A DNA stretch of 64,000 nucleotides from an uncultured Clostridia bacterium (GCA_934167095.1 CAKPKE010000008.1:1-64000); one strand, 5' to 3'; counted from the first letter of the stretch, positions 26,307 to 36,318 are shown. The notes: generated from the letters alone by a model not told the origin. Translations and numbers: made by a program.

Positions 26307-26333
26307 AATTAATACGAAAAGGAGGTTATTTAT

Positions 26334-26861
26334 ATTTATAATTCAATTCAAAAATTATTACCTATAGAAGAAATTTATAATAATGGAATTATAAAATTAA
26401 AAAATAATAATTTAATTAAAATAATAAAAATAATTCCAATAAATTATAATTTAAAATCACAACTCGAAAAAGAAGCAATATTAAATTCATATAAATTATT
26501 TTTAAAAAATTGCAATTTTGATTTTCAAATATTAATTCAAAGCTCAAGAAAAAATTTAGATGAGCACATATTAAAAATAAAAGAAAATTCCCAATACGAA
26601 AAAAATATAAAAAACATAGCAAATAAATATATAGAAAACATACAAAAAATGAACCAAATGAGCCAGTCCGAAGAAAAAGAATTTTTTATAATTATTGCTC
26701 AAAAAAAAGAAAAAAATAATGAAGAAATAATTATTGAACAATTAAATAATAAATTTTTAAAGATAAAAGATTTTTTATCTAGATGTGGAAATAATATTTT
26801 TGAAATAACAGAAGAAAATGAAATTATAAAAATAATAAAAAAATCAATTTATTTTAAATAA
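26334..26861 (+). CDS. T4SS-associated protein preceding virB4, apparent AUU start
   Basis: GGAGG (26321-26325) lies 8 nt before ATT at 26334, which opens a 175-residue frame (YNSIQKLLPIEEIYNNG start). The first in-frame ATG (26649) would leave only a 70-residue fragment. The product is very AT-rich coded, Asn/Lys/Ile-rich and cytoplasmic. A KLLPIEEI...GIIKLKNN opening and ILNSYKLFLKNCNFDFQILIQS segment resemble short proteins encoded before virB4 in clostridial conjugation modules and the N-terminal domain of TraC-type ATPases. Function is unknown. Confidence 0.65.
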   Translation: MYNSIQKLLPIEEIYNNGIIKLKNNNLIKIIKIIPINYNLKSQLEKEAILNSYKLFLKNCNFDFQILIQSSRKNLDEHILKIKENSQYEKNIKNIANKYIENIQKMNQMSQSEEKEFFIIIAQKKEKNNEEIIIEQLNNKFLKIKDFLSRCGNNIFEITEENEIIKIIKKSIYFK

Positions 26862-26904
26862 AAAATAAATAATTAAATTAAAAAAAAAAAAGGAGAAAAA
26901 TAAA

Positions 26905-28683
26905 ATAAATAAATTAAAAAATTATGAAATAATTCCAAGTTATATTAATTTTAAAAATCCAAAATTTGTAGAAATTGACGATAAATATTCAGCTGGACTT
27001 TTAATTATTGACTATTATAGAGAACAAAATGATTTAATTCTTAAAAACTTGATTAATTCTAATGTTAACATAAACATATCAATGTTTATAGAAAAACAAA
27101 ATCCAGAGAAGATAATTAGAGAATTAACATACAATATTGGCAATGTATCAGCAGACCTTAATGCAAAAAACAAAAACAGGCAAGATATTGACATTATGGC
27201 ATTTACGTATGATGATGCAAAGTATATTAGAAGACAAATGCAACTTGAGGATGAGGACTTTTATTATCTATATATTTATGTAAACACTTTTGCAGATAAT
27301 ATCAAAGAGTTAGAAGGTAACATAAATAAAATTCAAAGCATACTAGGTTATAATGGAATAAAAAGTAGAAAAGGATATTTTAGAGAAGAGCAAATTTATT
27401 TTTCAACAATGCCATTTTTTATTAATCAAAAAGAAATAAAAAATGCAACAAGAAAAAATATTTTAACAAGTGGATTAATTTCTACATATCCTTTTATAAC
27501 AAATTCTATTTCTGATATGTCTGGAATTTTTATTGGAAAAAATATTTACAATAATTCATTAATATTTATTGATAAATATAACGAAGAAAAATATAAAAAT
27601 GCAAACATGTGTATATTTGGAACAAGTGGTGCTGGTAAATCTTATTATACAAAATTAAATATATTAAGATATTCATTAATGGGAGTAGAACAGTACATTA
27701 TAGATCCAGAAAGAGAATACTCCAAACTGTGCGAAAATCTAGGTGGTACACTGGTTAAGATGGGACCATCATCTGACACTTATGTTAACATATTTGATAT
27801 AAGAAAAGAGTCATTAGAGGATGGAGAAAAAGGATATTTATCAAATAAAATAATAAAATTAATCGGTTTTTTCAATTTAATTTTTGGAGAACTTAATGAA
27901 GAAGAAAAAGGAATTATCGAAGAAAAAATAATTAATATATATGAAAAGAAAGGAATTAATTTTGATGATAAATCTTTATTAAAAAATAATAATGAATTTA
28001 AAGAATCAAAAGATATGCCGTTATTAGAAGATTTATTTTTTGAATTTTCAAAAGATATAAATACAAAAAAATTCCAAATAAAATTAATTCCTTTTGTAAA
28101 GGGTTCATTAAATTTTTTTAATAAATATACAAATATTAAAATAAAAAATAAATTAATAGTTGCAGATATATATGACTTAGGAGAAGAAAATTTAAAATAT
28201 GCAATGTACATTTTCATGGAAATATTTTGGGACTATATAAAAAGAGATAGAACAATAAAAAAATCAATATATATAGACGAAATTTGGAGATTAATTGGAG
28301 TAACTTCAAATAAAGAAGTAGCAAGTTTTGTATATAAAATATTTAAAACAATAAGAAAATATGGAGGAAGTGCTGTTGCAATAACACAAGATATATCTGA
28401 TTTATTTAGTCTTGATAGTGGTAACTTTGGAAAAAGTATTTTAAACAACTCAAGTATCAAAAATTTCTTTGCTTTGGAAGAAGAAAATATAAAGGTGCTA
28501 AAAAAATACAGCAATATATCTGACAAAGAAGAAGTTGACATAAAAATGTTAAAAAGAGGAGAAATGCTTATGTTCGTAGGAGAAGAACATTTAATGGCAA
28601 GAGTAGAAAAGTTTGATTATGAAGATGAAATTATAAATAAAAATTTGATAGTAGAAGGAGAAAACAAAGGTGATGGAAATTGA
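26905..28683 (+). CDS. VirB4/TraE-type T4SS ATPase, apparent AUA start
   Basis: GGAG (26892-26895) lies 9 nt before ATA at 26905, giving 592 residues beginning NKLKNYEIIPSYI. The first ATG (27049) would delete 48 residues of the conserved N-terminal domain. It has Walker A GTSGAGKS, an IDPEREYSKL strand, Walker B YIDEIWRLIG and the motif AITQDISDLF. VirB4 powers substrate transfer and pairs with PrgI, which is encoded far away at 7450. It overlaps the next gene by 11 bp. Confidence 0.88.
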   Translation: MNKLKNYEIIPSYINFKNPKFVEIDDKYSAGLLIIDYYREQNDLILKNLINSNVNINISMFIEKQNPEKIIRELTYNIGNVSADLNAKNKNRQDIDIMAFTYDDAKYIRRQMQLEDEDFYYLYIYVNTFADNIKELEGNINKIQSILGYNGIKSRKGYFREEQIYFSTMPFFINQKEIKNATRKNILTSGLISTYPFITNSISDMSGIFIGKNIYNNSLIFIDKYNEEKYKNANMCIFGTSGAGKSYYTKLNILRYSLMGVEQYIIDPEREYSKLCENLGGTLVKMGPSSDTYVNIFDIRKESLEDGEKGYLSNKIIKLIGFFNLIFGELNEEEKGIIEEKIINIYEKKGINFDDKSLLKNNNEFKESKDMPLLEDLFFEFSKDINTKKFQIKLIPFVKGSLNFFNKYTNIKIKNKLIVADIYDLGEENLKYAMYIFMEIFWDYIKRDRTIKKSIYIDEIWRLIGVTSNKEVASFVYKIFKTIRKYGGSAVAITQDISDLFSLDSGNFGKSILNNSSIKNFFALEEENIKVLKKYSNISDKEEVDIKMLKRGEMLMFVGEEHLMARVEKFDYEDEIINKNLIVEGENKGDGN

Positions 28684-29386
28684 AAATAGCTTAAATAATA
28701 ATTTAGAAAATAATATAGATATTGAAAAAAAGCAAAATAATTTTTTAGAAACTAATATTGGCAAAGCAATAAATACTGGATTAAATATTGGACTTAGATA
28801 TTTATTACCAGATTTAATTGAAGACGAGGTAATACAAATAAAAGATAGTATAATTAGTAATGGAATAAAAGATGGTTTGAAAACTGCTGTTGATTCTGCA
28901 ATTAATTTAGGAAAAAGTACATTAGGAATAATTACAGGAAAATTTGAAAATGTAAACCAAATGCAAACTGCAGTAAAAACAGGAGGAATAATAGATACTG
29001 TTGAAAAATTAGTAGGGAAATCTGTAAATAAATTTGTTAGTTCTGGAAAATTGAATTATAATATTGGAAACACAATAACAAAAGGCACTAATGTGTTACT
29101 TAGTAATGTAACTAAAAATATTGAAAGCGAGTTTGAAAATCAAGTAAATAACATAGAATATTTAAATAAATATATAAATAATTGGAAAGAGTATTTTAAT
29201 TCAAAAGATTTTGATGGAATGCAAAGAGAGTATGAAAAAATTAATGCAAGATTAAAAGTCGTAGCACCAATGGAAAATACAATAAATAGTGCAAAAAATA
29301 TAAAAAATCTGCATCAGTTAATAAAAAATAATGGAAAAAATTTTGATTTAAGTGATGAAGAATTAGAACTTGCAAAGTTGTTATAA
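28673..29386 (+). CDS. Hypothetical protein of T4SS block B
   Basis: The 237-residue protein starts at an ATG overlapping the virB4 stop, with AAAGG just upstream, so it is translationally coupled. It is Asn/Lys-rich with a glycine-containing helical middle (IGKAINTGLNIGLRYLLP, IKDGLKTAVDSAINLGKSTLG) and a helical C-terminus. No signal peptide or clear membrane span is seen. Comparable proteins occur after virB4 in clostridial modules from general knowledge; no function is known. Confidence 0.7.
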   Translation: MEIENSLNNNLENNIDIEKKQNNFLETNIGKAINTGLNIGLRYLLPDLIEDEVIQIKDSIISNGIKDGLKTAVDSAINLGKSTLGIITGKFENVNQMQTAVKTGGIIDTVEKLVGKSVNKFVSSGKLNYNIGNTITKGTNVLLSNVTKNIESEFENQVNNIEYLNKYINNWKEYFNSKDFDGMQREYEKINARLKVVAPMENTINSAKNIKNLHQLIKNNGKNFDLSDEELELAKLL

Positions 29387-29411
29387 ATCTAAGAAAAATA
29401 GGCTTTTTTAC

Positions 29412-29440
29412 TTGCAAAAATATGTTAGGTTTAGTATAAT
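29412..29440 (+). promoter_or_regulatory. gyrA promoter
   Basis: TTGCAA (29412-29417), 17-bp spacer, TATAAT (29435-29440), 37 bp before the gyrA ATG. gyrA can therefore be expressed independently of the T4SS genes. Confidence 0.7.
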
Positions 29441-29476
29441 ACAAATGTGAAAAATGATACGAAAAGAGGTAAAAAA

Positions 29477-31933
29477 ATGGCAGGCAAGGATATACAAGAA
29501 CCAGAAGATAGAAATGGTAAAATTATAGAAAAAGATGTCGAAAAAGAAATGAAAGATGCGTACATGGCGTATGCAATGAGTGTTATTGTTTCTAGAGCTT
29601 TACCTGATGTAAGAGATGGATTAAAGCCGGTTCATAGAAGAATTTTATATACAATGTTTGAAGATGGATTAACATCAGACAAGCCATACAGAAAATCTGC
29701 AACAACAGTTGGAGATGTTTTAGGTAGATATCATCCACATGGAGATGCTTCTGTTTATGATGCAATGGTAAGAATGGCTCAAACATTCTCACTAAGATAT
29801 CCATTAGTAGATGGACATGGTAACTTTGGTTCAATCGATGGTGACCCAGCGGCTGCTTATCGTTACACTGAAGCTAGAATGTCAAAAATATCAGAACTTA
29901 TGTTATCTGATATTGAAAAAAATACTGTAGATTTCATGCCAAACTTTGATGATAGATTACAAGAACCAACAGTATTACCATCAAGAATACCAACATTACT
30001 TGTTAATGGTTCATCTGGTATTGCCGTAGGTATGGCAACAAATATACCACCACATAATTTAACAGAAGTAATAAATGGAATAATAAAAATTATTGATGAT
30101 GATAATGTAACTGATGAACAATTAATGCAAATTATAAAAGGTCCAGATTTCCCTACAGGAGGTTTAATTCTAGGAAGAGAGGCTATAAAACAAGCTTACA
30201 CAACAGGTAGAGGTAAGCTTACAATGAGAGCTGAAGCTGAAATAGAAGAGATGAGTAATGGTAGACAAAAAATACTTGTAACATCACTTCCATACCAAGT
30301 AAATAAAGCTAAATTAATTGAAAATATAGCAGACCTTGTTAAAGAGAAAAGAATTGAAGGAATATCTGAACTTCGTGATGAATCTGATAGAGAAAATGCT
30401 GTTAGAATTCATATTGGTTTAAAGAAAGATGCAAATGCAAGAGTTGTATTAAATCAATTATACAAAAATACTCAAATGCAAGATACATTTGGTGTAATAA
30501 TGCTTGCATTAGTTGATGGAGAACCTAAAATATTAACTTTAAGACAATGCTTAGATTATTATATAGACCACAGAAAAAATGTTATACTTCGTAGAACAAA
30601 ATTCGAATTAGATAAAGCATTAGCAAGAGCTCATATATTAGAGGGATTAAGAATTGCAATTGATAATATCGATGAAGTAATTAGAATAATCAGAGAATCT
30701 TATGATGATGCTAAAGAACAATTAATGGCAAGATTTGGATTAACTGATATTCAAGCTCAAGCAATACTAGATATGAGATTAAAAACTTTATCTGGATTAC
30801 AAAGAGAAAAAATAGAAGAAGAATATCAAGAACTATTAAAATTAATTGCTCATTTAAGAGAAATATTATCAAGTGAAAGATTAGTATTTGACATAATTAA
30901 GGAAGAGCTAACTGAAATTAAACAAAAATATGGTGATGAAAGATTAACTAAAATTGTTGCTGCCGAAGGAGAATTCAACGAAGAAGACCTTATTAAAAAT
31001 GAGGAAACTGTTGTTGCATTAACTCACTTTGGATATATAAAAAGAATGCCAATAGATACTTATAGAAGCCAAAAGAGAGGCGGAAAAGGAATAAGTGGAA
31101 TATCAACTAGAGAAGAGGACTTTGTTAAACAAATATTTATCGCAAATACTCATGATACAGTACTATTCTTTACAAATAAAGGTAAATTATATAAACTAAG
31201 AGGATTTGAAATTCCAGAAGCAGGAAGAACTGCAAAAGGAACAGCAATAGTAAATCTATTAAGCTTAGATCCAGGAGAAAAAGTTTCTGCAGTAATACCA
31301 GTAAAAACATTTAAAGATGCAAAATTCTTAATAATGGGAACAAAATCAGGATTAATTAAGAAAACACCTCTTGAAGAATATGATTCAAATAGAAAAACTG
31401 GACTTCTTGCTATAAATCTAAAAGATGATGATGAATTAATTGATGTAAGACTAACTGATGGTGAAAATAACATAGTTTTAGTTACAACAAAAGGTATGTG
31501 CATAACATTTGATGAAAAAGATGTAAGACCAGTAGGAAGATCTGCTCAAGGTGTAATTGGAATAAAACTAGATGATGATGACTTTGTTATAGGAATGGAA
31601 TCAATAATAGCATCAAATAAACAAGCAACATTACTTGCAATTACTGAAAATGGATTTGGTAAGAGAACTGAACTTGAAGAGTATAGAGTTCAAAACAGAG
31701 GAGGAAAAGGTGTAATAACATACAAAATAACTCCTAAAACTGGTAATATAGTTGGAATAAAAATTGTTGAAGAAAGTGAAGATGTAATGTTAATTACAAA
31801 TTCAGGAACAATAATTAGATTTAAAGTTAAAGATGTAAGTGTACTTGGAAGATCTACACAAGGTGTTACTTTAATGAGAACAAGTGGAGATGAAAAAGTA
31901 GTAAGCATTGAAACTGTTGAACCAGAAGAATAA
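29477..31933 (+). CDS. gyrA: DNA gyrase subunit A
   Basis: The 818-residue protein has the N-terminal SRALPDVRDGLKPVHRRILY, catalytic Tyr130 (YRYTEAR), a GyrA-box QKRGGKG near residue 533 and six C-terminal beta-pinwheel repeats. I chose the ATG at 29477 because AAAAGAGG lies 7 nt upstream. The quinolone-determining region reads HPHGDASVYD, with Ala91 where E. coli has Ser83; Asp95 matches Asp87. Confidence 0.98.
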   Translation: MAGKDIQEPEDRNGKIIEKDVEKEMKDAYMAYAMSVIVSRALPDVRDGLKPVHRRILYTMFEDGLTSDKPYRKSATTVGDVLGRYHPHGDASVYDAMVRMAQTFSLRYPLVDGHGNFGSIDGDPAAAYRYTEARMSKISELMLSDIEKNTVDFMPNFDDRLQEPTVLPSRIPTLLVNGSSGIAVGMATNIPPHNLTEVINGIIKIIDDDNVTDEQLMQIIKGPDFPTGGLILGREAIKQAYTTGRGKLTMRAEAEIEEMSNGRQKILVTSLPYQVNKAKLIENIADLVKEKRIEGISELRDESDRENAVRIHIGLKKDANARVVLNQLYKNTQMQDTFGVIMLALVDGEPKILTLRQCLDYYIDHRKNVILRRTKFELDKALARAHILEGLRIAIDNIDEVIRIIRESYDDAKEQLMARFGLTDIQAQAILDMRLKTLSGLQREKIEEEYQELLKLIAHLREILSSERLVFDIIKEELTEIKQKYGDERLTKIVAAEGEFNEEDLIKNEETVVALTHFGYIKRMPIDTYRSQKRGGKGISGISTREEDFVKQIFIANTHDTVLFFTNKGKLYKLRGFEIPEAGRTAKGTAIVNLLSLDPGEKVSAVIPVKTFKDAKFLIMGTKSGLIKKTPLEEYDSNRKTGLLAINLKDDDELIDVRLTDGENNIVLVTTKGMCITFDEKDVRPVGRSAQGVIGIKLDDDDFVIGMESIIASNKQATLLAITENGFGKRTELEEYRVQNRGGKGVITYKITPKTGNIVGIKIVEESEDVMLITNSGTIIRFKVKDVSVLGRSTQGVTLMRTSGDEKVVSIETVEPEE

Positions 31934-31944
31934 TAAATATAATA

Positions 31945-31978
31945 AAAAGAGTTAAGATTATCTAAATCTTAGCTCTTT
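31945..31978. terminator. Convergent terminator between gyrA and the dehydratase activase gene
   Basis: AAGAGTTAAGATT (31947-31959) pairs with AATCTTAGCTCTT (31965-31977) with one G-T pair and a 5-nt loop. Flanking A and T runs suit both strands. Confidence 0.7.
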
Positions 31979-31989
31979 ATTTGTGTATA

Positions 31990-34900
31990 CTATTTTTTTA
32001 TAACTTCTTTTAGCTCTTCAATTTCTGCTTTTAAACTTTCAGATTCTTTAGCTAAATTGTTTGATGTTTCATTTTTTAAATTATCTTTTGCAACTGCCAT
32101 AAGAAGTTTTATTCTATTTGTTTGGTTAGCCTCACTTGCACCAGGATCATAATCTATAGGGGAAATATTAGCCATAGGGTATTTATCTCTAATAGTTTTT
32201 ATCACTCCTTTACCAACAACATGGTTTGGAAGACAAGCAAATGGTTGTACACAAACTATATTTGGTATTCCATGTTCAATATATTCTACCATTTCAGCAG
32301 TTAAGAACCAACCCTCACCAGTTTGATTTCCAATAGATAAAATGTCTTTTACTTTATCTTCTAGCTCCCAAATATTGCAAGGTTGCATGTACCCTTTTTT
32401 GGATTTAGAAAGTGCTATACATTCATCTTTTTCTAGTATATCAATTAAGTTAATTGCAAACTTAAATATCTTTGCTTTAAATCTATCTGTTTTAATTAAC
32501 TTATTAAATGTAATTTTATGAGTTGCTATAAATTTAATGAATCCCATAAAGTCTGGAAGTATTACTTCAGCACCTTCTTGCTCTAATTTTTCAGCAACAA
32601 AGTTGTTTCCAAATGGGTGATATTTTATTAAAACTTCACCAACAATTCCAACTTTTGGCTTTTGGACTGATGTGTCTAATTCTATTTTTTCAAAGTCTTC
32701 TACAATATCATAAATGCTCTTTTTAAATTCTGATAAAGAAGAGTGTGCAACTAGTTTTTTGCATTTTTCCATCCATTCATCAAAAAGTTTTTTTGTTTCA
32801 CCTTTATGTACTTCATAAGCCCTATTTTTAGTAAGCATTTTTTGCAATATATCGCCATAAATTACAACTTTTAATAGCTTTTCAGCAAGTGCTGGTGTTA
32901 GCTTAAATCCAGGCATTTTTTCCATACCAACAACATTAAATGAAATAACGGGAACTTGGCCAAATCCGGCATCTTTTAATGCTTTTCGTATGAATCCTAT
33001 GTAGTTTGTAGCTCTACAACCACCACCTGTTTGTGACATAATTAAAGCTGTTTTATTTACATCATATTTGCCTGATTTTAGGGCTTCAATCATTTGACCT
33101 GTTGTAAGTATTGATGGATAACAAGCATCATTATTTACATATTTTAAACCAGTTTCAACAGTGTGTTCTGTACATTCTCTAAGTAGTACAAAGTTATATC
33201 CACAAGACTGAAGTGCAGCCTCAATAAGTTCAAAGTGAACTGGTATCATTTGAGGGCAAAGTATAGTGTAATTTTCTTTCATCTCTTTTGTAAATATAAC
33301 TTTATTTGGTTTATAATTACCATCACCATTTGCTAGAATGTTGTCTTTTTCTCTTTTCTTCATAGAAGCAAGTAGTGAACGAATACGAATTCTAACAGCG
33401 CCAAGATTGTTTACTTCATCTATTTTTATTAATGTGTACATTTTATTGAAGCTTTTTAAAATTTCTTCAACTTGGTCGGTTGTAACAGCATCTACACCAC
33501 ATCCGAATGAGTTTAATTGAATAAGTTCTAAATTATCATGATGTCCTACAAAGTCTGCAGCTGCGTAAAGACGAGCGTGATATACCCATTGATTTACAAC
33601 TCTTAATGAATGAGTAGGGTGAACTTGATCTGCTATACTATCTCCTGTAATTACTGCAAGACCAAGACTTGTAATTAATGTATCAATACCATGATTTATT
33701 TCTGGGTCTATGTGATAAGGTCTTCCTGCAAGAACAATTCCTTTTAAATTGTTTTCTTCTAAGTATTGAACCGCTCTTTTTCCCTCTTCATGAATATCAG
33801 ATCTACAATGTTGATACTCTTTTTCTGCTGCAATTCCAGCATCTATAAGTTCTTTTTTAGTAAAATTATATTTTTTAAATTCTGGTAAATCCATAATTGC
33901 TTTAGCAAGTGACTTGGCTTCGAAAGGTAAAAATGGATTTAAGAAAGTTATTTTGTCATCTTTTAATTCTTCAACATTATTTTTTAAAACTTCTGAATAT
34001 GAAATGACAATAGGGCAATTATAATGATTATCAGCTTTTTCATATTCTTTTCTAGAATATGGTACACAAGGATAAAATATTGTAGTAATACCTTGTTTTA
34101 TTAGACTAATAATGTGACCATGAGAAAGTTTTGCAGGGTAGCAAACTGATTCTGATGGCATTGATTCCATACCTTTTTCATAAGTATTTCTATTACTTTT
34201 TTCAGAAATTATTACTCTAAATCCTAACTTTGTTAAAAATGTAAACCAGAAAGGATAATCTTCATACATGTTTAAAACTCTAGGAATTCCGATTGTTCCA
34301 CGAGGTGCATCTTTTTCGTCTAGAGGTTTGTAATCGAAAATTCTTTTATATTTGTATTTTACAAGGTTTGGTAAGTTCTTATTTTCAGAAACTATACCAA
34401 CACCTTTTTCGCATCTATTTCCAGATATATGTTTTGTACCATTACTAAATTTATTAATAGTAAGTAAGCAGTGATTTTCGCAACCATTGCAACGAACATG
34501 AGATGCCTCAACCTTTAAGCTATCTATTTGTTCTGATGTAGCAATACTTGATTTGTATTCCATATCTAAGTTTGCTTCATATTGTTCAAGGCTTAAAAGT
34601 GCAACACCATAAGCTCCCATAAGACCTGCTATATCTGGTCTTATAACATTTTTTCCTACAATTAATTCAAATGCACGAAGAATGGCATCATTATAAAAAG
34701 TTCCACCTTGAACAACTATATAGTCGCCTAAAACTTTCATATCCCTAATCTTCATAACTTTTTGAATAGCATTTTTTATTACAGAATATGAAAGACCTGC
34801 TGAAATATCTCCAACTGAATAACCTTCCTTTTGAGCTTGTTTTATTTTTGAGTTCATAAATACAGTACATCTAGAACCTAAATCAACAGGATTTCTAGCA

Positions 34901-36318
34901 CTTATTGCATCTTCTACAAACTCACTAATAGATAGCCCTAAGCTTTTTGCAAAAGTTTCTATAAATGAACCACAACCTGAAGAACAAGCTTCATTTAGCA
35001 TGATATTATCAATAGAATTGTTTTTCATTTTGATGTATTTCATGTCTTGACCACCAATGTCAACTATACTTGTAACATTAGGCTCAAATTTTTTTGCAGC
35101 TGTATAATGTGCAATAGTTTCTATTTCATTTAAATCAACATTTAAAGCTGTTTTTATTAAGCTTTCTCCATATCCTGTAACTCCGCTGTAACGAATAGTA
35201 ACATCTTTAGGTAGTTCAGAATATAGCTTTTTTAACATGCCCATTACACTTTTTAAAGGATTGCCTTCATTGTTTTCGTAAAGAGAATATAAAAGTTTTC
35301 CCTCGTTATCAATTAAAACTAGTTTTGTAGTAGTAGATCCTGCGTCAATCCCAATAAAAGCATCACCTTTATATGTTTTTAAATTTGCTTTTGAAACTAC
35401 ATCTTTATTATGTCTTTGTTTAAATTCTTCATATTCACTATCTGTAACAAAAAGTGGTTTTAAAGGATTTGTAGTTGTGTCTTTTGATGACTTTAAAACT
35501 TGAATCTTAGCTTTTAATTTTTCGTTTGAAATTGGCTTCATATCTAACGAATCAAGTGCTGCACCTTTTGCAACAAGTAAGTGAGCTTCTTCAGGAATTA
35601 TTATTTGGTCATCTTTTAAATGTAAAGTTTCAATAAATCTATTTCTAAGTTCAGATAGATAATTTAAAGGACCACCTAAAAATGCTATATTTCCACGAAT
35701 TGGCCTTCCGCAAGCAAGACCACTTATTGTTTGATTAACAACTGCTTGAAAAATAGATGCTGCAATATCTTCTTTTGCTGCTCCTTCGTTTATTAAAGGC
35801 TGAATATCAGTCTTTGCAAATACTCCGCAACGAGAAGCAATAGGGTAAATGATTTTATGCTTTTTTGCAAGTTCATTTAATCCAGAAGCATTAGTGTTTA
35901 ATAATGATGCCATTTGGTCAATAAATGCACCTGTTCCACCAGCACAAGTACCATTCATTCTTTGCTCTATTGATTTTCCGAAGTATATAATTTTGGCATC
36001 TTCGCCACCAAGTTCTATAACAACATCAGTTTTTGGAATATATTTTTCAACGGCTCTTTTACAAGAAACTACCTCTTGAATAAAAGGAACATCTAAGAAT
36101 TTTGCGGCAGACATTGCTCCAGAACCAGTTAAAGCTATAGTAAAATCATAGTCTTTGTAATTTTTTGCTAAGCTATCTAAAACATTACATACAGTGTTTT
36201 TGGTATCTGAATAATGGCGAGTGTAGTCTGTGTAAATTGTTTCTAACTGCTCATTCATAACAACAATTTTTACTGTTGTAGACCCAACGTCTAAGCCAAC
36301 ATGTAATAATTTATTCAT
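31990..36318 (-). CDS. Giant acyl-CoA dehydratase activase-related protein (two ASKHA ATPase domains + DUF2229)
   Basis: The 1442-residue protein has two BcrAD/BadFG-type ATPase domains, each opening with GxDxGSTT (HVGLDVGSTTVK near residue 6; IGIDAGSTTTK near 322). A Cys cluster (RCNGCENHC...RCEKG) follows near residue 630, then DUF2229 and a region like 2-hydroxyacyl-CoA dehydratase subunits (NDACYPSILTTGQ, GGGCRATNYIGF). Such proteins are common in clostridia; the activators reduce dehydratase iron-sulfur centres using ATP. The role of this fused form is unknown. The ATG at 36318 follows AAAGGAG; an upstream in-frame ATG does not. Confidence 0.88.
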   Translation of the reverse strand: MNKLLHVGLDVGSTTVKIVVMNEQLETIYTDYTRHYSDTKNTVCNVLDSLAKNYKDYDFTIALTGSGAMSAAKFLDVPFIQEVVSCKRAVEKYIPKTDVVIELGGEDAKIIYFGKSIEQRMNGTCAGGTGAFIDQMASLLNTNASGLNELAKKHKIIYPIASRCGVFAKTDIQPLINEGAAKEDIAASIFQAVVNQTISGLACGRPIRGNIAFLGGPLNYLSELRNRFIETLHLKDDQIIIPEEAHLLVAKGAALDSLDMKPISNEKLKAKIQVLKSSKDTTTNPLKPLFVTDSEYEEFKQRHNKDVVSKANLKTYKGDAFIGIDAGSTTTKLVLIDNEGKLLYSLYENNEGNPLKSVMGMLKKLYSELPKDVTIRYSGVTGYGESLIKTALNVDLNEIETIAHYTAAKKFEPNVTSIVDIGGQDMKYIKMKNNSIDNIMLNEACSSGCGSFIETFAKSLGLSISEFVEDAISARNPVDLGSRCTVFMNSKIKQAQKEGYSVGDISAGLSYSVIKNAIQKVMKIRDMKVLGDYIVVQGGTFYNDAILRAFELIVGKNVIRPDIAGLMGAYGVALLSLEQYEANLDMEYKSSIATSEQIDSLKVEASHVRCNGCENHCLLTINKFSNGTKHISGNRCEKGVGIVSENKNLPNLVKYKYKRIFDYKPLDEKDAPRGTIGIPRVLNMYEDYPFWFTFLTKLGFRVIISEKSNRNTYEKGMESMPSESVCYPAKLSHGHIISLIKQGITTIFYPCVPYSRKEYEKADNHYNCPIVISYSEVLKNNVEELKDDKITFLNPFLPFEAKSLAKAIMDLPEFKKYNFTKKELIDAGIAAEKEYQHCRSDIHEEGKRAVQYLEENNLKGIVLAGRPYHIDPEINHGIDTLITSLGLAVITGDSIADQVHPTHSLRVVNQWVYHARLYAAADFVGHHDNLELIQLNSFGCGVDAVTTDQVEEILKSFNKMYTLIKIDEVNNLGAVRIRIRSLLASMKKREKDNILANGDGNYKPNKVIFTKEMKENYTILCPQMIPVHFELIEAALQSCGYNFVLLRECTEHTVETGLKYVNNDACYPSILTTGQMIEALKSGKYDVNKTALIMSQTGGGCRATNYIGFIRKALKDAGFGQVPVISFNVVGMEKMPGFKLTPALAEKLLKVVIYGDILQKMLTKNRAYEVHKGETKKLFDEWMEKCKKLVAHSSLSEFKKSIYDIVEDFEKIELDTSVQKPKVGIVGEVLIKYHPFGNNFVAEKLEQEGAEVILPDFMGFIKFIATHKITFNKLIKTDRFKAKIFKFAINLIDILEKDECIALSKSKKGYMQPCNIWELEDKVKDILSIGNQTGEGWFLTAEMVEYIEHGIPNIVCVQPFACLPNHVVGKGVIKTIRDKYPMANISPIDYDPGASEANQTNRIKLLMAVAKDNLKNETSNNLAKESESLKAEIEELKEVIKK

